From positions 1 to 64,000 of the IMG/VR virus record IMGVR_UViG_3300033141_003184: DNA of 64,000 nucleotides; one strand, given 5' to 3'. How positions within the stretch are numbered: position 1 is the stretch's first letter; each line of letters begins with the position of its first letter. A program made the translations under genes and the position numbers. The stretch is from a virus. The notes below the pieces were generated by a model. It saw only the letters and a list, made by a program, of their open reading frames with translations, was not told the origin of the DNA and did not search any database. Shown here in pieces: positions 34,371-42,626 of the stretch.

Positions 34371-35290
34371 TAAGATTATACCAAGATTACGGAGTAAATT
34401 ACAAAACAGAAGGACATAAACATTGTCGTCCAGGTTGGGTAAATACGGAATGTCCATTTTGTACCGGGAATCCTGGTTATCATTTGGGGTATAATCTTAA
34501 AGGAAACTTCTTTACTTGTTGGCGGTGCGGATGGCATCCTGTTATTCCAACCATAGCGAAATTGATAGGAACTTCCGTTCAGGAAGCTAAGAGGATAGTA
34601 TCCAGTTATGGAATGTACATTCCAAAGAACGAGAAGATAGAGCTAATAGAACAAAGGAATGAACACAAATTACCATCAGGAGCAGGTCCATTATCTCGTC
34701 AACATAAGAAGTACTTGGAAAAAAGGGGGTTTGATCCTGATAAACTGGAGAGAGAGTGGAATTTGTTAGGAACGGGTCCGGTAAGCAAATTAGATAATTC
34801 CGATTATAAACATAGAATAATAATTCCATACATATGGAAAAGACAACAAGTATCATTTCAATCACGTGATATTACTGGGAAATCACCAGCAAAATATAAA
34901 GCATGTCCAACTAACAGAGAGTTAATTCATCATAAACATATACTCTATGGTGATGAACGATTGTGGGGAATGGAAGGTATATGCGTGGAAGGTCCGATAG
35001 ATGTTTGGAAACTCGGAAAGAAGGCGTTTGCCGTATCAGGAATAAAGTACACAAGATATCAATTACTGGAAATCTCAAGGAGATTTAAGCGAGTATTTGT
35101 TGTCTTTGATAATGAATCACAAGCAATCTCACAAGCTGAAAAATTAGCTGGTGATTTGCGATTTCTCGGTGTGGAAACCATAAGAATCCAAGTAGACGAT
35201 GATCCGGGAAACATGAATTTAGATGATGCTGAGCACTTTGTACGTCAATTATTATCAAGAAGATATAAAATAACGATAAAAAAATATTGA
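34361..35290 (+). CDS. DNA primase (zinc-binding + TOPRIM)
   Basis: 309 aa. The N-terminal zinc ribbon has Cys at residues 22, 31, 34, 53 and 56 (CPFC and CWRC). The TOPRIM section contains GICVEGPIDVWKLG with the catalytic Glu, and VFVVFDNES with the acidic pair. It is smaller than host DnaG and lacks a helicase-binding C-terminal domain. A separate DnaB-like gene lies at 37086. It makes primers for lagging-strand synthesis. Confidence 0.85.
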   Translation: MDIIRLYQDYGVNYKTEGHKHCRPGWVNTECPFCTGNPGYHLGYNLKGNFFTCWRCGWHPVIPTIAKLIGTSVQEAKRIVSSYGMYIPKNEKIELIEQRNEHKLPSGAGPLSRQHKKYLEKRGFDPDKLEREWNLLGTGPVSKLDNSDYKHRIIIPYIWKRQQVSFQSRDITGKSPAKYKACPTNRELIHHKHILYGDERLWGMEGICVEGPIDVWKLGKKAFAVSGIKYTRYQLLEISRRFKRVFVVFDNESQAISQAEKLAGDLRFLGVETIRIQVDDDPGNMNLDDAEHFVRQLLSRRYKITIKKY

Positions 35291-35351
35291 ATATTATTTT
35301 GATCTTCAAGGATTTATATTTATTTTTGGGTGATCCATAATTGATAAATTT

Positions 35352-35450
35352 AATGGTGATGAATATTAGTGAGACATAATTTTTAGGAAATCCCGGGAGG
35401 AGAACCTATCAACCATATTCATCACCATTCCTCCCGGGTATTTCCTTTTT
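35352..35450 (+). promoter_or_regulatory. Interleaved inverted repeats, terminator/antiterminator candidate
   Basis: Arm A (35352-35366) pairs perfectly over 15 bp with A' (35415-35429). Arm B (35385-35401) pairs over 17 bp with one bulge with B' (35429-35446), which is followed by TTTTT. The order is A-B-A'-B'. The zero-length A'-to-B' junction means both full stems cannot form together, so they should be mutually exclusive. B:B' plus the T-run looks like an intrinsic terminator. The downstream genes are the two wHTH replication proteins. Confidence 0.7.
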
Positions 35451-35470
35451 AATATTAAGAACTCTGACAA

Positions 35471-35818
35471 ATGTTACCTGATGGTTGGGAAATAAGGAGG
35501 GTTGGTCGTAGAATCTTATCACATCCGATTTTAAGTAAATCGGCTAAACTTCTTTATACATCTATATTATTGAATACAAATGATGGGAGAACAGTCAGAG
35601 ATTTGGAAGATATGCGATATTCCCTTAAAATAACAAAATCTGATTTTGAAAGAGCTAAAAAAGAATTAATAGAATACGGATTAATCAAAAAAGAAAAAAG
35701 ACACTGGATATTTTACAGGAACCCTCATCCCAGGAATGGGAAGGTTATAAGAGATATATTAGATTGGTGTATGATGGTTCCTAAGGGAGAGGAATCTCCA
35801 TGTATAAGTATGAATTAA
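35471..35818 (+). CDS. Winged-helix replication-type protein
   Basis: 115 aa. LSKSAKLLYTSILLNTND, then TVRDLEDMRYSLKITKSDFE and KELIEYGLIKKEKRHWIFY give a helix-helix-wing pattern typical of N-terminal domains of replication initiators. It lacks any partner domain and may work with the next gene. Its mRNA would pass through the A-B-A'-B' element. Confidence 0.6.
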   Translation: MLPDGWEIRRVGRRILSHPILSKSAKLLYTSILLNTNDGRTVRDLEDMRYSLKITKSDFERAKKELIEYGLIKKEKRHWIFYRNPHPRNGKVIRDILDWCMMVPKGEESPCISMN

Positions 35819-35849
35819 ATAAATGTAAAAATAATTTGGAGGATTAGTT

Positions 35850-37016
35850 ATGGAAAAGTATGATACTATGGAAAATGTTCTATTGGAGAAAGGTTGGAAT
35901 GGTGTAATTCCATATCAATCACAATCAAACTATGTTTTATTTTCAAAAACCCTGAGCGACTCCTCAAAAGTGGCTTATTTCATCATGATTTCATTAATGG
36001 GAAGTGGAATAGAGGTATCACCAAAAATCATCCAGGAAAAAATGGGATGTGGAAAACAGAAAATGGGAACAATAACTAAAGAGTTGAGAAAAGAAGGATT
36101 ATTAGAATCAATTCCAGATTATGACAAAAGTACAAAACGATTTATCGGATCACATTGGAAAGTGAATTTACCTGAAAATTCCAAATACCTACCAGACCAC
36201 CAGACACCCCCGCCCACCAGACAACCCTGCCAAGCGGGGGTGTCTGGTCCTTACTTTACTAATAACATTAATACACATAATATCATAGATATTATATATA
36301 CTAATAACATTAACAAAGAGTATATATCTAATATCATTGGTCGAGATAAAAATTTACCTAAATCTTCCAAAAGAACTAATTCTTCCAAACCTCTTAGCAG
36401 GAAAAGTACAAAACCTAAACACATAACCGTCCAACCCTTACTAAATTCCTCCTCCAATGAAATTATTTCAATGGAATCGGAATTTAGTTCAGAAACTAAG
36501 GAACACCCAAATTCGAAAACCAGAGAACACCCGCAAGTTTCACAAGAGGAACACCTCCAAATGTTAAAGTATGAACATCGGGCGAGGCGCCTCGCTCACG
36601 ACATTCGTAGGTCAAAAAACATAAAGTTTACCACCAGACAAAAAAAGTCGTGGGCTATGGATATTAAGAGACTTGTCGAACAAAACGAGGTTTCTCTCCA
36701 ACGCATAGATAAAGTTCTAAAGTGGTATGAGGGGAGACTCGGAGGAAGATATGTTCCAGTTGTTGAGTCGGGAAGAGCGTTCCGTGAGAAGTTTATTCGA
36801 TTGGAGTTGGCTATGTATAGAGAAAAAAGAGAGGAAAGGGAAAGAAATCAAGAACAGAAAAGTTTTTATGGAGAACCAATAGAAACCAAACCAAAGACCC
36901 AACGAAAAATGAGTCCGGATATTATAACAAAAGAGGATAGACCTTCATTTCTTTATCCGTCCTGGAAGATTGTTGACGAAGAAGAAGAGGAACGGAGCTT
37001 ATTAGAAAAGATTTAA
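35850..37016 (+). CDS. Replication initiator-like wHTH protein containing a putative origin
   Basis: 388 aa. The N-terminal winged helix (SDSSKVAYFIMISLMGSGIE, then IIQEKMGCGKQKMGTITKEL and GLLESI) is followed by a low-complexity middle (residues about 115-240) encoded by a GC-rich hairpin and AT-rich repeats. The helical C-terminal domain (SWAMDIKRLVEQNEVSLQRI) resembles DnaD/DnaB-loader-type regions. Like lambda O, the middle may double as the origin. A TTTGGAGG site precedes the start. Confidence 0.65.
   Translation: MEKYDTMENVLLEKGWNGVIPYQSQSNYVLFSKTLSDSSKVAYFIMISLMGSGIEVSPKIIQEKMGCGKQKMGTITKELRKEGLLESIPDYDKSTKRFIGSHWKVNLPENSKYLPDHQTPPPTRQPCQAGVSGPYFTNNINTHNIIDIIYTNNINKEYISNIIGRDKNLPKSSKRTNSSKPLSRKSTKPKHITVQPLLNSSSNEIISMESEFSSETKEHPNSKTREHPQVSQEEHLQMLKYEHRARRLAHDIRRSKNIKFTTRQKKSWAMDIKRLVEQNEVSLQRIDKVLKWYEGRLGGRYVPVVESGRAFREKFIRLELAMYREKREERERNQEQKSFYGEPIETKPKTQRKMSPDIITKEDRPSFLYPSWKIVDEEEEERSLLEKI
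36199..36337 (+). other. Candidate replication origin inside the initiator gene
   Basis: A perfect 15-bp GC-rich inverted repeat (ACCAGACACCCCCGC at 36199-36213, partner 36234-36248, 20-base loop) is followed by AT-rich DNA. That DNA holds two 14-bp direct repeats ACTAATAACATTAA (36258-36271 and 36300-36313), each followed by TAATATCAT. Iterons next to an AT-rich unwinding stretch in an initiator gene fit the lambda O pattern. Confidence 0.5.
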
Positions 37017-37085
37017 GGGATTTTTACGGGTCAGATGGTATAAGACATTGGTGATGGAGTAAAAGCAAAAAGTACGTAGGTAAAA

Positions 37086-38645
37086 ATGGCTAATACAGAC
37101 ATGTTTGAGCGTAGGATCATAATCGGGCTGATAACCTCCACTAAATTTCTCCAGAATATAGAAGAAGTTTGGGATTCATCATTATTGGAATCCTCCATAG
37201 CAAGAAGAGTAGCAGATTGGGTATGGGAATACTTTCAGAAATTTGGGAAAGCTCCGGGAAAGGATATGGAAAATATATATCTTTCCAAATTGAAGGATGG
37301 AGAGATACCTGATCAGTTATCGGACGAGATAGAAAGTGGAGTGTTGTCAGGGTTATCGGAAGAGAGTATAGAAGAACCTATTAATGTTGATTATCTGCTT
37401 GAGCAGACCTTCCGATATCTTAACGAAAGAAAGTTGTTACTACATGCCAGTGGGATTCGATCATTAATAGCAGAGGGAAAGCTGGAAGAGGCTAACAAAT
37501 TGGCTTGTGGATATTCTCCGATAGAAAGTTCAGGAGAGACTGACATTGATTTATCAAATCCAAAAGTATTACCGAGGATTAAGAAAGCTTTTGATATTCC
37601 AAAGGATATTCTTGTAAAATATCCTAAACAGTTAGGAGAGTTTTGGAATCACCAGTTCATAAGGGGAGGATTCATAGCGTTTCTTGCTCCTGAAAAAAGA
37701 GGGAAATCATTTTGGTTGTTAGATGTAGCTGTAAGGGCATATAGACAAAAGAGAAGGGTGGCTTTCTTTCAGGCGGGTGATATGACTGAAGATCAACAAT
37801 TAAGAAGGATAAGCATATATCTCACCAAAAAGAGTGATCTTGCTAAGTATTCGGGAAAACAATGGGAGGTGGTAAGAGATTGTGTTTATAATCAGTTAAA
37901 TACTTGTAGTAAGAAGGAAAGGGAAAGTGATTTTGGAGTATTTGATGGAGAATCGAAGCATGATTTGAAAGAGAAGACGGTAGATGATCTCATAGAGGCC
38001 TATAAAAATAATCCTGATTACAAACCATGTTATAATTGTCCGCAGTATGAGAGCAGTAGATGGGGAGTTCCTTGGGTGAAGGAATTAGACATGGGAGAAC
38101 CACTAACGGCAAAAGAGGCTATGCGTAGTGTTCAGAAGTTTTTTGTGAAGAGTGGAAGATCGTTTAAGTTGTCTACTCATCCGAATAATACTTTAACAGT
38201 TCAAAAGATTAGATCGATCTTGATGCAGTGGGAAAAGAGGGATGGATTTGTTCCTGATTTGATCGTAATCGACTATGCTGACATTATGGATCATCCGGGA
38301 AGATTGGAATTCAGACATAAACAAAATGAGATTTGGAAGGGATTAAGAAGCATATCGCAAGAATGGCATTGTTTAGTAGTTACAGCTACCCAGGCTGATG
38401 CTGGTAGTTATAGAACGGAGATATTAAGAATGTCGAATTTCTCAGAGGATAAGCGTAAGCTTGCTCATGTGACAGCTATGTACGGATTAAATCAGGACCC
38501 GAGCGATAGAGAAAAGAAGATAGGATTAATGAGGATAAACGAGATAGCTATAAGGGAAGGTGATTTTACAAGTTCAAATAAAATAACAATACTACAAGAC
38601 TTAAAACGGGGACGACCGTTCTTAGGTAGTTTCTGGTCTATTTGA
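37086..38645 (+). CDS. Replicative DNA helicase (DnaB-like)
   Basis: 519 aa. N-terminal helical domain (ERRIIIGLITSTKFLQNI), then a RecA-like core with Walker A-like APEKRGKSF, Walker B DLIVIDYADIM and a sensor-like TATQADAGSYRTE. A Cys-rich insert (C-x6-C near NQLNTC, then PCYNCPQ) could bind zinc and is not usual in DnaB. It unwinds DNA ahead of the fork and works with the separate primase at 34361. Confidence 0.82.
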   Translation: MANTDMFERRIIIGLITSTKFLQNIEEVWDSSLLESSIARRVADWVWEYFQKFGKAPGKDMENIYLSKLKDGEIPDQLSDEIESGVLSGLSEESIEEPINVDYLLEQTFRYLNERKLLLHASGIRSLIAEGKLEEANKLACGYSPIESSGETDIDLSNPKVLPRIKKAFDIPKDILVKYPKQLGEFWNHQFIRGGFIAFLAPEKRGKSFWLLDVAVRAYRQKRRVAFFQAGDMTEDQQLRRISIYLTKKSDLAKYSGKQWEVVRDCVYNQLNTCSKKERESDFGVFDGESKHDLKEKTVDDLIEAYKNNPDYKPCYNCPQYESSRWGVPWVKELDMGEPLTAKEAMRSVQKFFVKSGRSFKLSTHPNNTLTVQKIRSILMQWEKRDGFVPDLIVIDYADIMDHPGRLEFRHKQNEIWKGLRSISQEWHCLVVTATQADAGSYRTEILRMSNFSEDKRKLAHVTAMYGLNQDPSDREKKIGLMRINEIAIREGDFTSSNKITILQDLKRGRPFLGSFWSI

Positions 38646-38667
38646 TGTTTAATTAAAATTTTTTGTT

Positions 38668-38853
38668 ATGGAAGAGAATTACAAAAAAATCAGAAAGATT
38701 AACGAAGGAATACTTAATACTCTCAAGTACTTGAGAGAGATAGACCTTCCGGAGGATTCTCAACAAAGACTCATTCTCTATCTCACTAAAGTGAGCAAAG
38801 AACTTCAACTGGTTATGTTGGAACAGCTCCAATTAGAAGAAGAGTTAGTATGA
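38668..38853 (+). CDS. Small helical protein
   Basis: 61 aa, acidic and all-helical with heptad-like leucines (LEQLQLEEELV at the end). Unrecognised. It sits between helicase and QueD genes. Confidence 0.5.
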   Translation: MEENYKKIRKINEGILNTLKYLREIDLPEDSQQRLILYLTKVSKELQLVMLEQLQLEEELV

Positions 38854-38878
38854 AAATTAATCAGTAAAAATTAAAATT

Positions 38879-39241
38879 ATGTATGCAATCACAAAGGAAT
38901 TTACATTTGCTGCTGGACATTTCTTGGAAAAGCTCCCTTTCGAGCATAAATGTTCCAGATTACACGGGCACAATTACTCAGTTATCGTGGAGTTACGTTC
39001 AGACTCTCTCAATGCATCAGATTTCGTATTGGATTATGACGAGTTACGTCATTCAATCGGGAAATGGTTAGACGAGCATTGGGATCATAGGGTTCTTAAT
39101 GATGTGATGTCTGTTAATCCATCTGCTGAGAATATGGCAAAAGTATTATATCGGATATTCAAAACCTTATTTCCAAATCTCCTGTACTCTGTTACAGTAA
39201 AGGAGACAGATAAAACAACTGCTAAATATTGGGAAGAATGA
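38879..39241 (+). CDS. queD: 6-carboxy-tetrahydropterin synthase (QueD-like)
   Basis: 120 aa. It carries the zinc-binding histidines in AAGHFL and CSRLHGHNY (H14, H29, H31), the catalytic Cys25, WDHRVLND (D69/H70) and a terminal VKETDKTTA (Glu109). It turns dihydroneopterin triphosphate into 6-carboxy-tetrahydropterin, the second step to 7-deazaguanine. Together with QueE, FolE and DpdA here it points to modified phage DNA, not tRNA queuosine. The stop overlaps the QueE start as ATGA. Confidence 0.9.
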   Translation: MYAITKEFTFAAGHFLEKLPFEHKCSRLHGHNYSVIVELRSDSLNASDFVLDYDELRHSIGKWLDEHWDHRVLNDVMSVNPSAENMAKVLYRIFKTLFPNLLYSVTVKETDKTTAKYWEE

Positions 39242-40026
39242 GTAAGAAAATAATTAGCTTTGGAGAATTAAGAAGTCCTTACGATAATTTAATTAGTCGC
39301 CTAAAGCCGGGAAAGGAAAATGAGCCAAAATTATTTGTGTCGGAATTATTTTCGGAAACTATACAAGGGGAGGGGGTTACAGTAGGTACTCCTGCTGTGT
39401 TCCTAAGATTAGGTGGGTGTACATTAAACTGCTCCTGGTGTGACACCAAAGAAATATGGAATACCGGTAAGAAGTATCCTATTTCTACATTGGCAGGAAT
39501 TATGAATATCTCGGGAATTTTAGCAGACTTTACATTCTATAACTCTTTTGTAATTACCGGTGGTAGTCCTCTGTTACAACAAAAGGGGATAATAAAGCTG
39601 TTACATACTATTAAAAGAGAGTTTAATATTTCTCCTTCTGTGGAAATAGAGAATGAGTGTGTAATCAAACCAGACAAAAGACTTATTCCTTTGGTTGATG
39701 TTTGGAATAATTCCCCAAAGTTGAGTAATTCCGGTAATCCAAAGGATAAAAGGTATAAGCCAGATATAATAGAATTCACTGCTAATCTTCCTAATTCATG
39801 GTTTAAGTTTGTAGCAGGTTCAGAAAAGGATATTAAAGAAATAATGGATGATTTTTTGTTCCCTAAACTGATTCGAAGGGAGCAGGTTTTGCTTATGCCG
39901 GAAGGAAACACCAGAAGGAAGCAAAGGGGAAATAGTGAAAGAGTAATTGAGTGGTGTAGAAAATATGGATTTCGTTATTCTCCACGACTCCAGGTTCTCC
40001 TTTGGGATGATTCTTTGTCGGTTTAA
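39238..40026 (+). CDS. queE: 7-carboxy-7-deazaguanine synthase (QueE-like, radical SAM)
   Basis: 262 aa from the ATG at 39238. The radical-SAM cluster C-x3-C-x2-C is at residues 61-68 (CTLNCSWC), preceded by SETIQGEGVTVGTPAVFLR and followed by VITGGSPLLQQ, all characteristic of QueE. It converts 6-carboxy-tetrahydropterin to CDG. No QueC follows, so CDG may be the base inserted, or the host may finish it. It is translationally coupled to QueD. Confidence 0.92.
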   Translation: MSKKIISFGELRSPYDNLISRLKPGKENEPKLFVSELFSETIQGEGVTVGTPAVFLRLGGCTLNCSWCDTKEIWNTGKKYPISTLAGIMNISGILADFTFYNSFVITGGSPLLQQKGIIKLLHTIKREFNISPSVEIENECVIKPDKRLIPLVDVWNNSPKLSNSGNPKDKRYKPDIIEFTANLPNSWFKFVAGSEKDIKEIMDDFLFPKLIRREQVLLMPEGNTRRKQRGNSERVIEWCRKYGFRYSPRLQVLLWDDSLSV

Positions 40027-40059
40027 TTTTTCTCGAGAATTCCAAATTATTTTATTTGG

Positions 40060-40084
40060 TTTGGATATTATAATAATAGATAAC
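40060..40084 (+). promoter_or_regulatory. Repeated promoter-like motif, copy 1
   Basis: TTTGGATAT followed by TATAATAATAGATAAC. It matches copy 2 (49047-49071) at 22 of 25 positions. It contains a TATAAT-type box and lies 17 bases before the ATG at 40102, after the QueE stop. Both copies head transcription units in intergenic gaps. Confidence 0.45.
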
Positions 40085-40101
40085 TTAAAAAATATTTGAT
40101 T

Positions 40102-40602
40102 ATGTCTACCAAAATTTCAAGAAAACAGCTTGAGAAGGTCGCTCAGGAACTGAATGACGTTCTCGGATTAAAGCCTCCGATATCTATTAGTAAAGATGAC
40201 AGAAGATTATTGGAGGGTGTTCGTCGTGGTATCAGGTACATTGACTGGGAAGCCGATGAATTTTCTGAAGAGACTTCCGATCTTATCAATAAGATTATTG
40301 AGGATTGGGCAGAGGAATATGAGAAAAGGGAAGAAGAAAAGAAGAAGGCTAAAGAAAAAGAACCAAAAAAGAAAGAGAGGAAATCTAAGACCGGAGCGGT
40401 AACTAAGAAATCGGTTATTGTGGATATGATTTCCAGGGAAGGTGGAGCTTCTATTGAAGAAATCTCCAGAGAGATTGAACGACTCGGGATCGATTCAGAT
40501 CACGAGAAAAACCTTCGGGTGGTTCGTCTTTGGTTACGGAAGATGGGATATGATGTAAGATTAAAAGAAGTGGGAAATACTGATAAAATTCGTAAAAAGT
40601 GA
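40102..40602 (+). CDS. Winged-helix-like protein, paralogue 3 with extra N-terminal domain
   Basis: 166 aa from the ATG at 40102. The N-terminal helical domain (SRKQLEKVAQELNDVLGLK, DWEADEFSEETSDLI) is joined by a Lys/Glu-rich linker (about residues 75-105) to the shared domain: TKKSVIVDMISREGGASIEE, EIERLGIDSD, and HEKNLRVVRLWLRKMGY. It could bind DNA near the modification genes. The end overlaps the Dam gene by 4 bases. Confidence 0.68.
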   Translation: MSTKISRKQLEKVAQELNDVLGLKPPISISKDDRRLLEGVRRGIRYIDWEADEFSEETSDLINKIIEDWAEEYEKREEEKKKAKEKEPKKKERKSKTGAVTKKSVIVDMISREGGASIEEISREIERLGIDSDHEKNLRVVRLWLRKMGYDVRLKEVGNTDKIRKK

Positions 40603-41075
40603 TAAACGATTCTATTTATTCAAGTAGATCGTCAATGTGGGAAACCCCGTGGGATTTGTTTCGATCTTTAGATAGGGAATTCCATTTCCAAGTGGATGTT
40701 TGCGCTATTAAGGAAAATGCTAAATGCCCTACTTTCTTCTCTCCGGAAATCAATGGTTTGAAACAAGACTGGACAAGGTTCTCTTCTTGTTTTATGAATC
40801 CCCCGTACGGAAGAGAAATAAGTCGTTGGGTAAGGAAAGCTTATGAGGAGTCAAAGAAGGGAACTACAGTAGTAGCTCTTCTACCAGCAAGGACTGATAC
40901 CCGCTGGTTTCATAATTATATTTATAAAAAGGAAGGAGTAGAAATTCGGTTTCTAAAGGGGAGATTGAAATTTATGAATAGAACATTACCATCATATAGA
41001 AGTGATGGTAAATTTAGGATTTCGAATGCTCCATTTCCATCAATGATAGTGGTATTCAAAAACGGGGAAAAATGA
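40599..41075 (+). CDS. dam: DNA N6-adenine methyltransferase (phage Dam family)
   Basis: 158 aa. WETPWDLFRSLDREFHFQ, DVCAIKENAKCP and the catalytic CFMNPPYGREI (NPPY-type motif IV) place it in the compact phage Dam family. SRWVRKAYEESKKGTTVVAL follows as usual. Such enzymes often methylate A in GATC, but specificity is not readable here. It starts at GTG 40599, overlapping the previous stop as GTGA. The GATC island at 24301-25380 would be an obvious target. Confidence 0.87.
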   Translation: MINDSIYSSRSSMWETPWDLFRSLDREFHFQVDVCAIKENAKCPTFFSPEINGLKQDWTRFSSCFMNPPYGREISRWVRKAYEESKKGTTVVALLPARTDTRWFHNYIYKKEGVEIRFLKGRLKFMNRTLPSYRSDGKFRISNAPFPSMIVVFKNGEK

Positions 41076-41078
41076 GCT

Positions 41079-41762
41079 ATGATGCGGACTTGTGCTGTTT
41101 GTGGGAGAAAGATGAAAGCAGTTAATTCCTCTCATTTACGTAGTGTTCATAATATGACGAAAGAGGAGTATTTTAAATTATTTCCTGATGGTGATTTCGG
41201 ACAGGATAAATATGAATTAACTAAGGAACAACGCAAGAAGATATCTGATGCTCAACGTGGTAGAAAAAAATCTCCGAAGGAGTTAAAGAAGATATCGAGA
41301 CTTGGGTGGCATCACTCAGAAGAAACTAAAGCAAAGATGTCAGCTACCAGAAAAGGTAGGAAGGCTTGGAATAAAGGATTAACAGGTACATTTAAACATA
41401 CAGAGGAATATAAAAGGAAGATGAGTAAACAACAAGCCAAATTGATCGCTGAAAGGAGTCGTGGATCACCTACTTCGATAGAGTTAAAAATTAAAGAGAT
41501 TTTAATTGACATTGGGATAGAATTCAAACAACAATTTATCATTGGTAGAAAGTTCTCAGTTGATTTTTTTGTCCCAAAAGCAAATCTCATTATTGAATGT
41601 AATGGAGATTACTGGCATAATAGGGAGGATATAAAAAAGAAGGATAAAAGAAAAATGAAATACTTGGAAGTTTGTGGATTTAATATCTTGATATTGTGGG
41701 AACATGAAATAAATTCTGATATTACTAAATGTAAACAAAAGATAATTGATAGAATACAATGA
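41079..41762 (+). CDS. Free-standing homing endonuclease (Vsr-like / EDxHD type, NUMOD3)
   Basis: 227 aa. An N-terminal zinc finger (CAVCGRKMKAVNSSHLRSVH), then NUMOD3-like DNA-binding repeats around SRLGWHHSEETKAKMSA and FKHTEEYKRKMSK, then a nuclease domain with VDFFVPKANLIIECNGDYWH. That order is typical of phage homing endonucleases with a Vsr-like nuclease. It lies between Dam and a methyltransferase gene and overlaps the latter by 4 bases. It is probably a mobile intruder and not needed for the pathway. Confidence 0.85.
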   Translation: MMRTCAVCGRKMKAVNSSHLRSVHNMTKEEYFKLFPDGDFGQDKYELTKEQRKKISDAQRGRKKSPKELKKISRLGWHHSEETKAKMSATRKGRKAWNKGLTGTFKHTEEYKRKMSKQQAKLIAERSRGSPTSIELKIKEILIDIGIEFKQQFIIGRKFSVDFFVPKANLIIECNGDYWHNREDIKKKDKRKMKYLEVCGFNILILWEHEINSDITKCKQKIIDRIQ

Positions 41763-42625
41763 GAGATGGTGATTCTATAGATGGAAAAAGGATAGTATAT
41801 AAAGTTGGAGATGATGAAAATCCAAGAGAAGTATACGCATCAACGTACCAAATGAGGAACTTTTACGCTCAGTTTGCGGATGGTTTCTTTTCCTCATTGG
41901 ACGTGATGAATTACATACAGCATCATGCAGCGGTTCTTAAAATGAAGAAAGGATGGCGGGTATTGGATGTTTGTTGTGGTAGGGGATTACTTCTACCAAT
42001 GATAAGGTATTACCGTCCAGATATTGCTGAGTACATTGGAATTGACTTATCAGAAAGAAATATTTCCGAGCAACTGCGACGATCCGGGATCAAGAAAATC
42101 GAGGATGTTCGCAAGTACTATCCATTCAAACTCACTCATATCATAGATAGCGTGGAGTTTATGGATAAGTACATTAAATCAAACTCAGTGGATTTTATTG
42201 TTTACACATCCTCAATTGAACATATGCAGAAAGATGTTGGGTATAAGTCTCTTCAGCATTGTTTTTCTGTATTGAAATCTGAGCATCAAATGTTCTTCTC
42301 TTGTCCAAATACTATTGACAAAGAAGATCCGTATGATACTCAGTATGCTGCTCATGTGTATGAGTGGAATATCCACGAGCTTCGGAAAGCTTTGGAGGAA
42401 ATCGGATTCGAGATTAAAGAGGAATATGGGTTAGTAGCTAAAGTAAAGAAGTTTGAGAGATGGTTAGAAGCGAGGGACGATCATGTATTAACTGAACAAT
42501 ATAAACAACTCAAAAAGTACCTTCCTACCGCTTGGTTAATGCCTTACATCTCTCTTCTTTACCCAGAAGCTGCTGATGAAGTGTTAATGATAGTGGAAAA
42601 ACCATCAATCTATAAATTACTTTAA
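41759..42625 (+). CDS. Class I SAM-dependent methyltransferase
   Basis: 288 aa. Motif I is WRVLDVCCGRGLLLPMI, motif II YIGIDLSERNI and motif IV-like DFIVYTSSIEHMQK. No NPPY or PC motif is present, so it is not an ordinary DNA base methyltransferase. Being next to FolE and DpdA, it may act on the modified base or on a small molecule (inference). The start overlaps the homing endonuclease stop. Confidence 0.72.
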   Translation: MRDGDSIDGKRIVYKVGDDENPREVYASTYQMRNFYAQFADGFFSSLDVMNYIQHHAAVLKMKKGWRVLDVCCGRGLLLPMIRYYRPDIAEYIGIDLSERNISEQLRRSGIKKIEDVRKYYPFKLTHIIDSVEFMDKYIKSNSVDFIVYTSSIEHMQKDVGYKSLQHCFSVLKSEHQMFFSCPNTIDKEDPYDTQYAAHVYEWNIHELRKALEEIGFEIKEEYGLVAKVKKFERWLEARDDHVLTEQYKQLKKYLPTAWLMPYISLLYPEAADEVLMIVEKPSIYKLL

Positions 42626-42626
42626 T

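Noticed and set aside
35352-35450. Reading the interleaved repeats as an H-type pseudoknot
   Set aside because: No bases separate A' from B', so the chain cannot cross a 15-bp helix. A mutually exclusive switch is the simpler reading.
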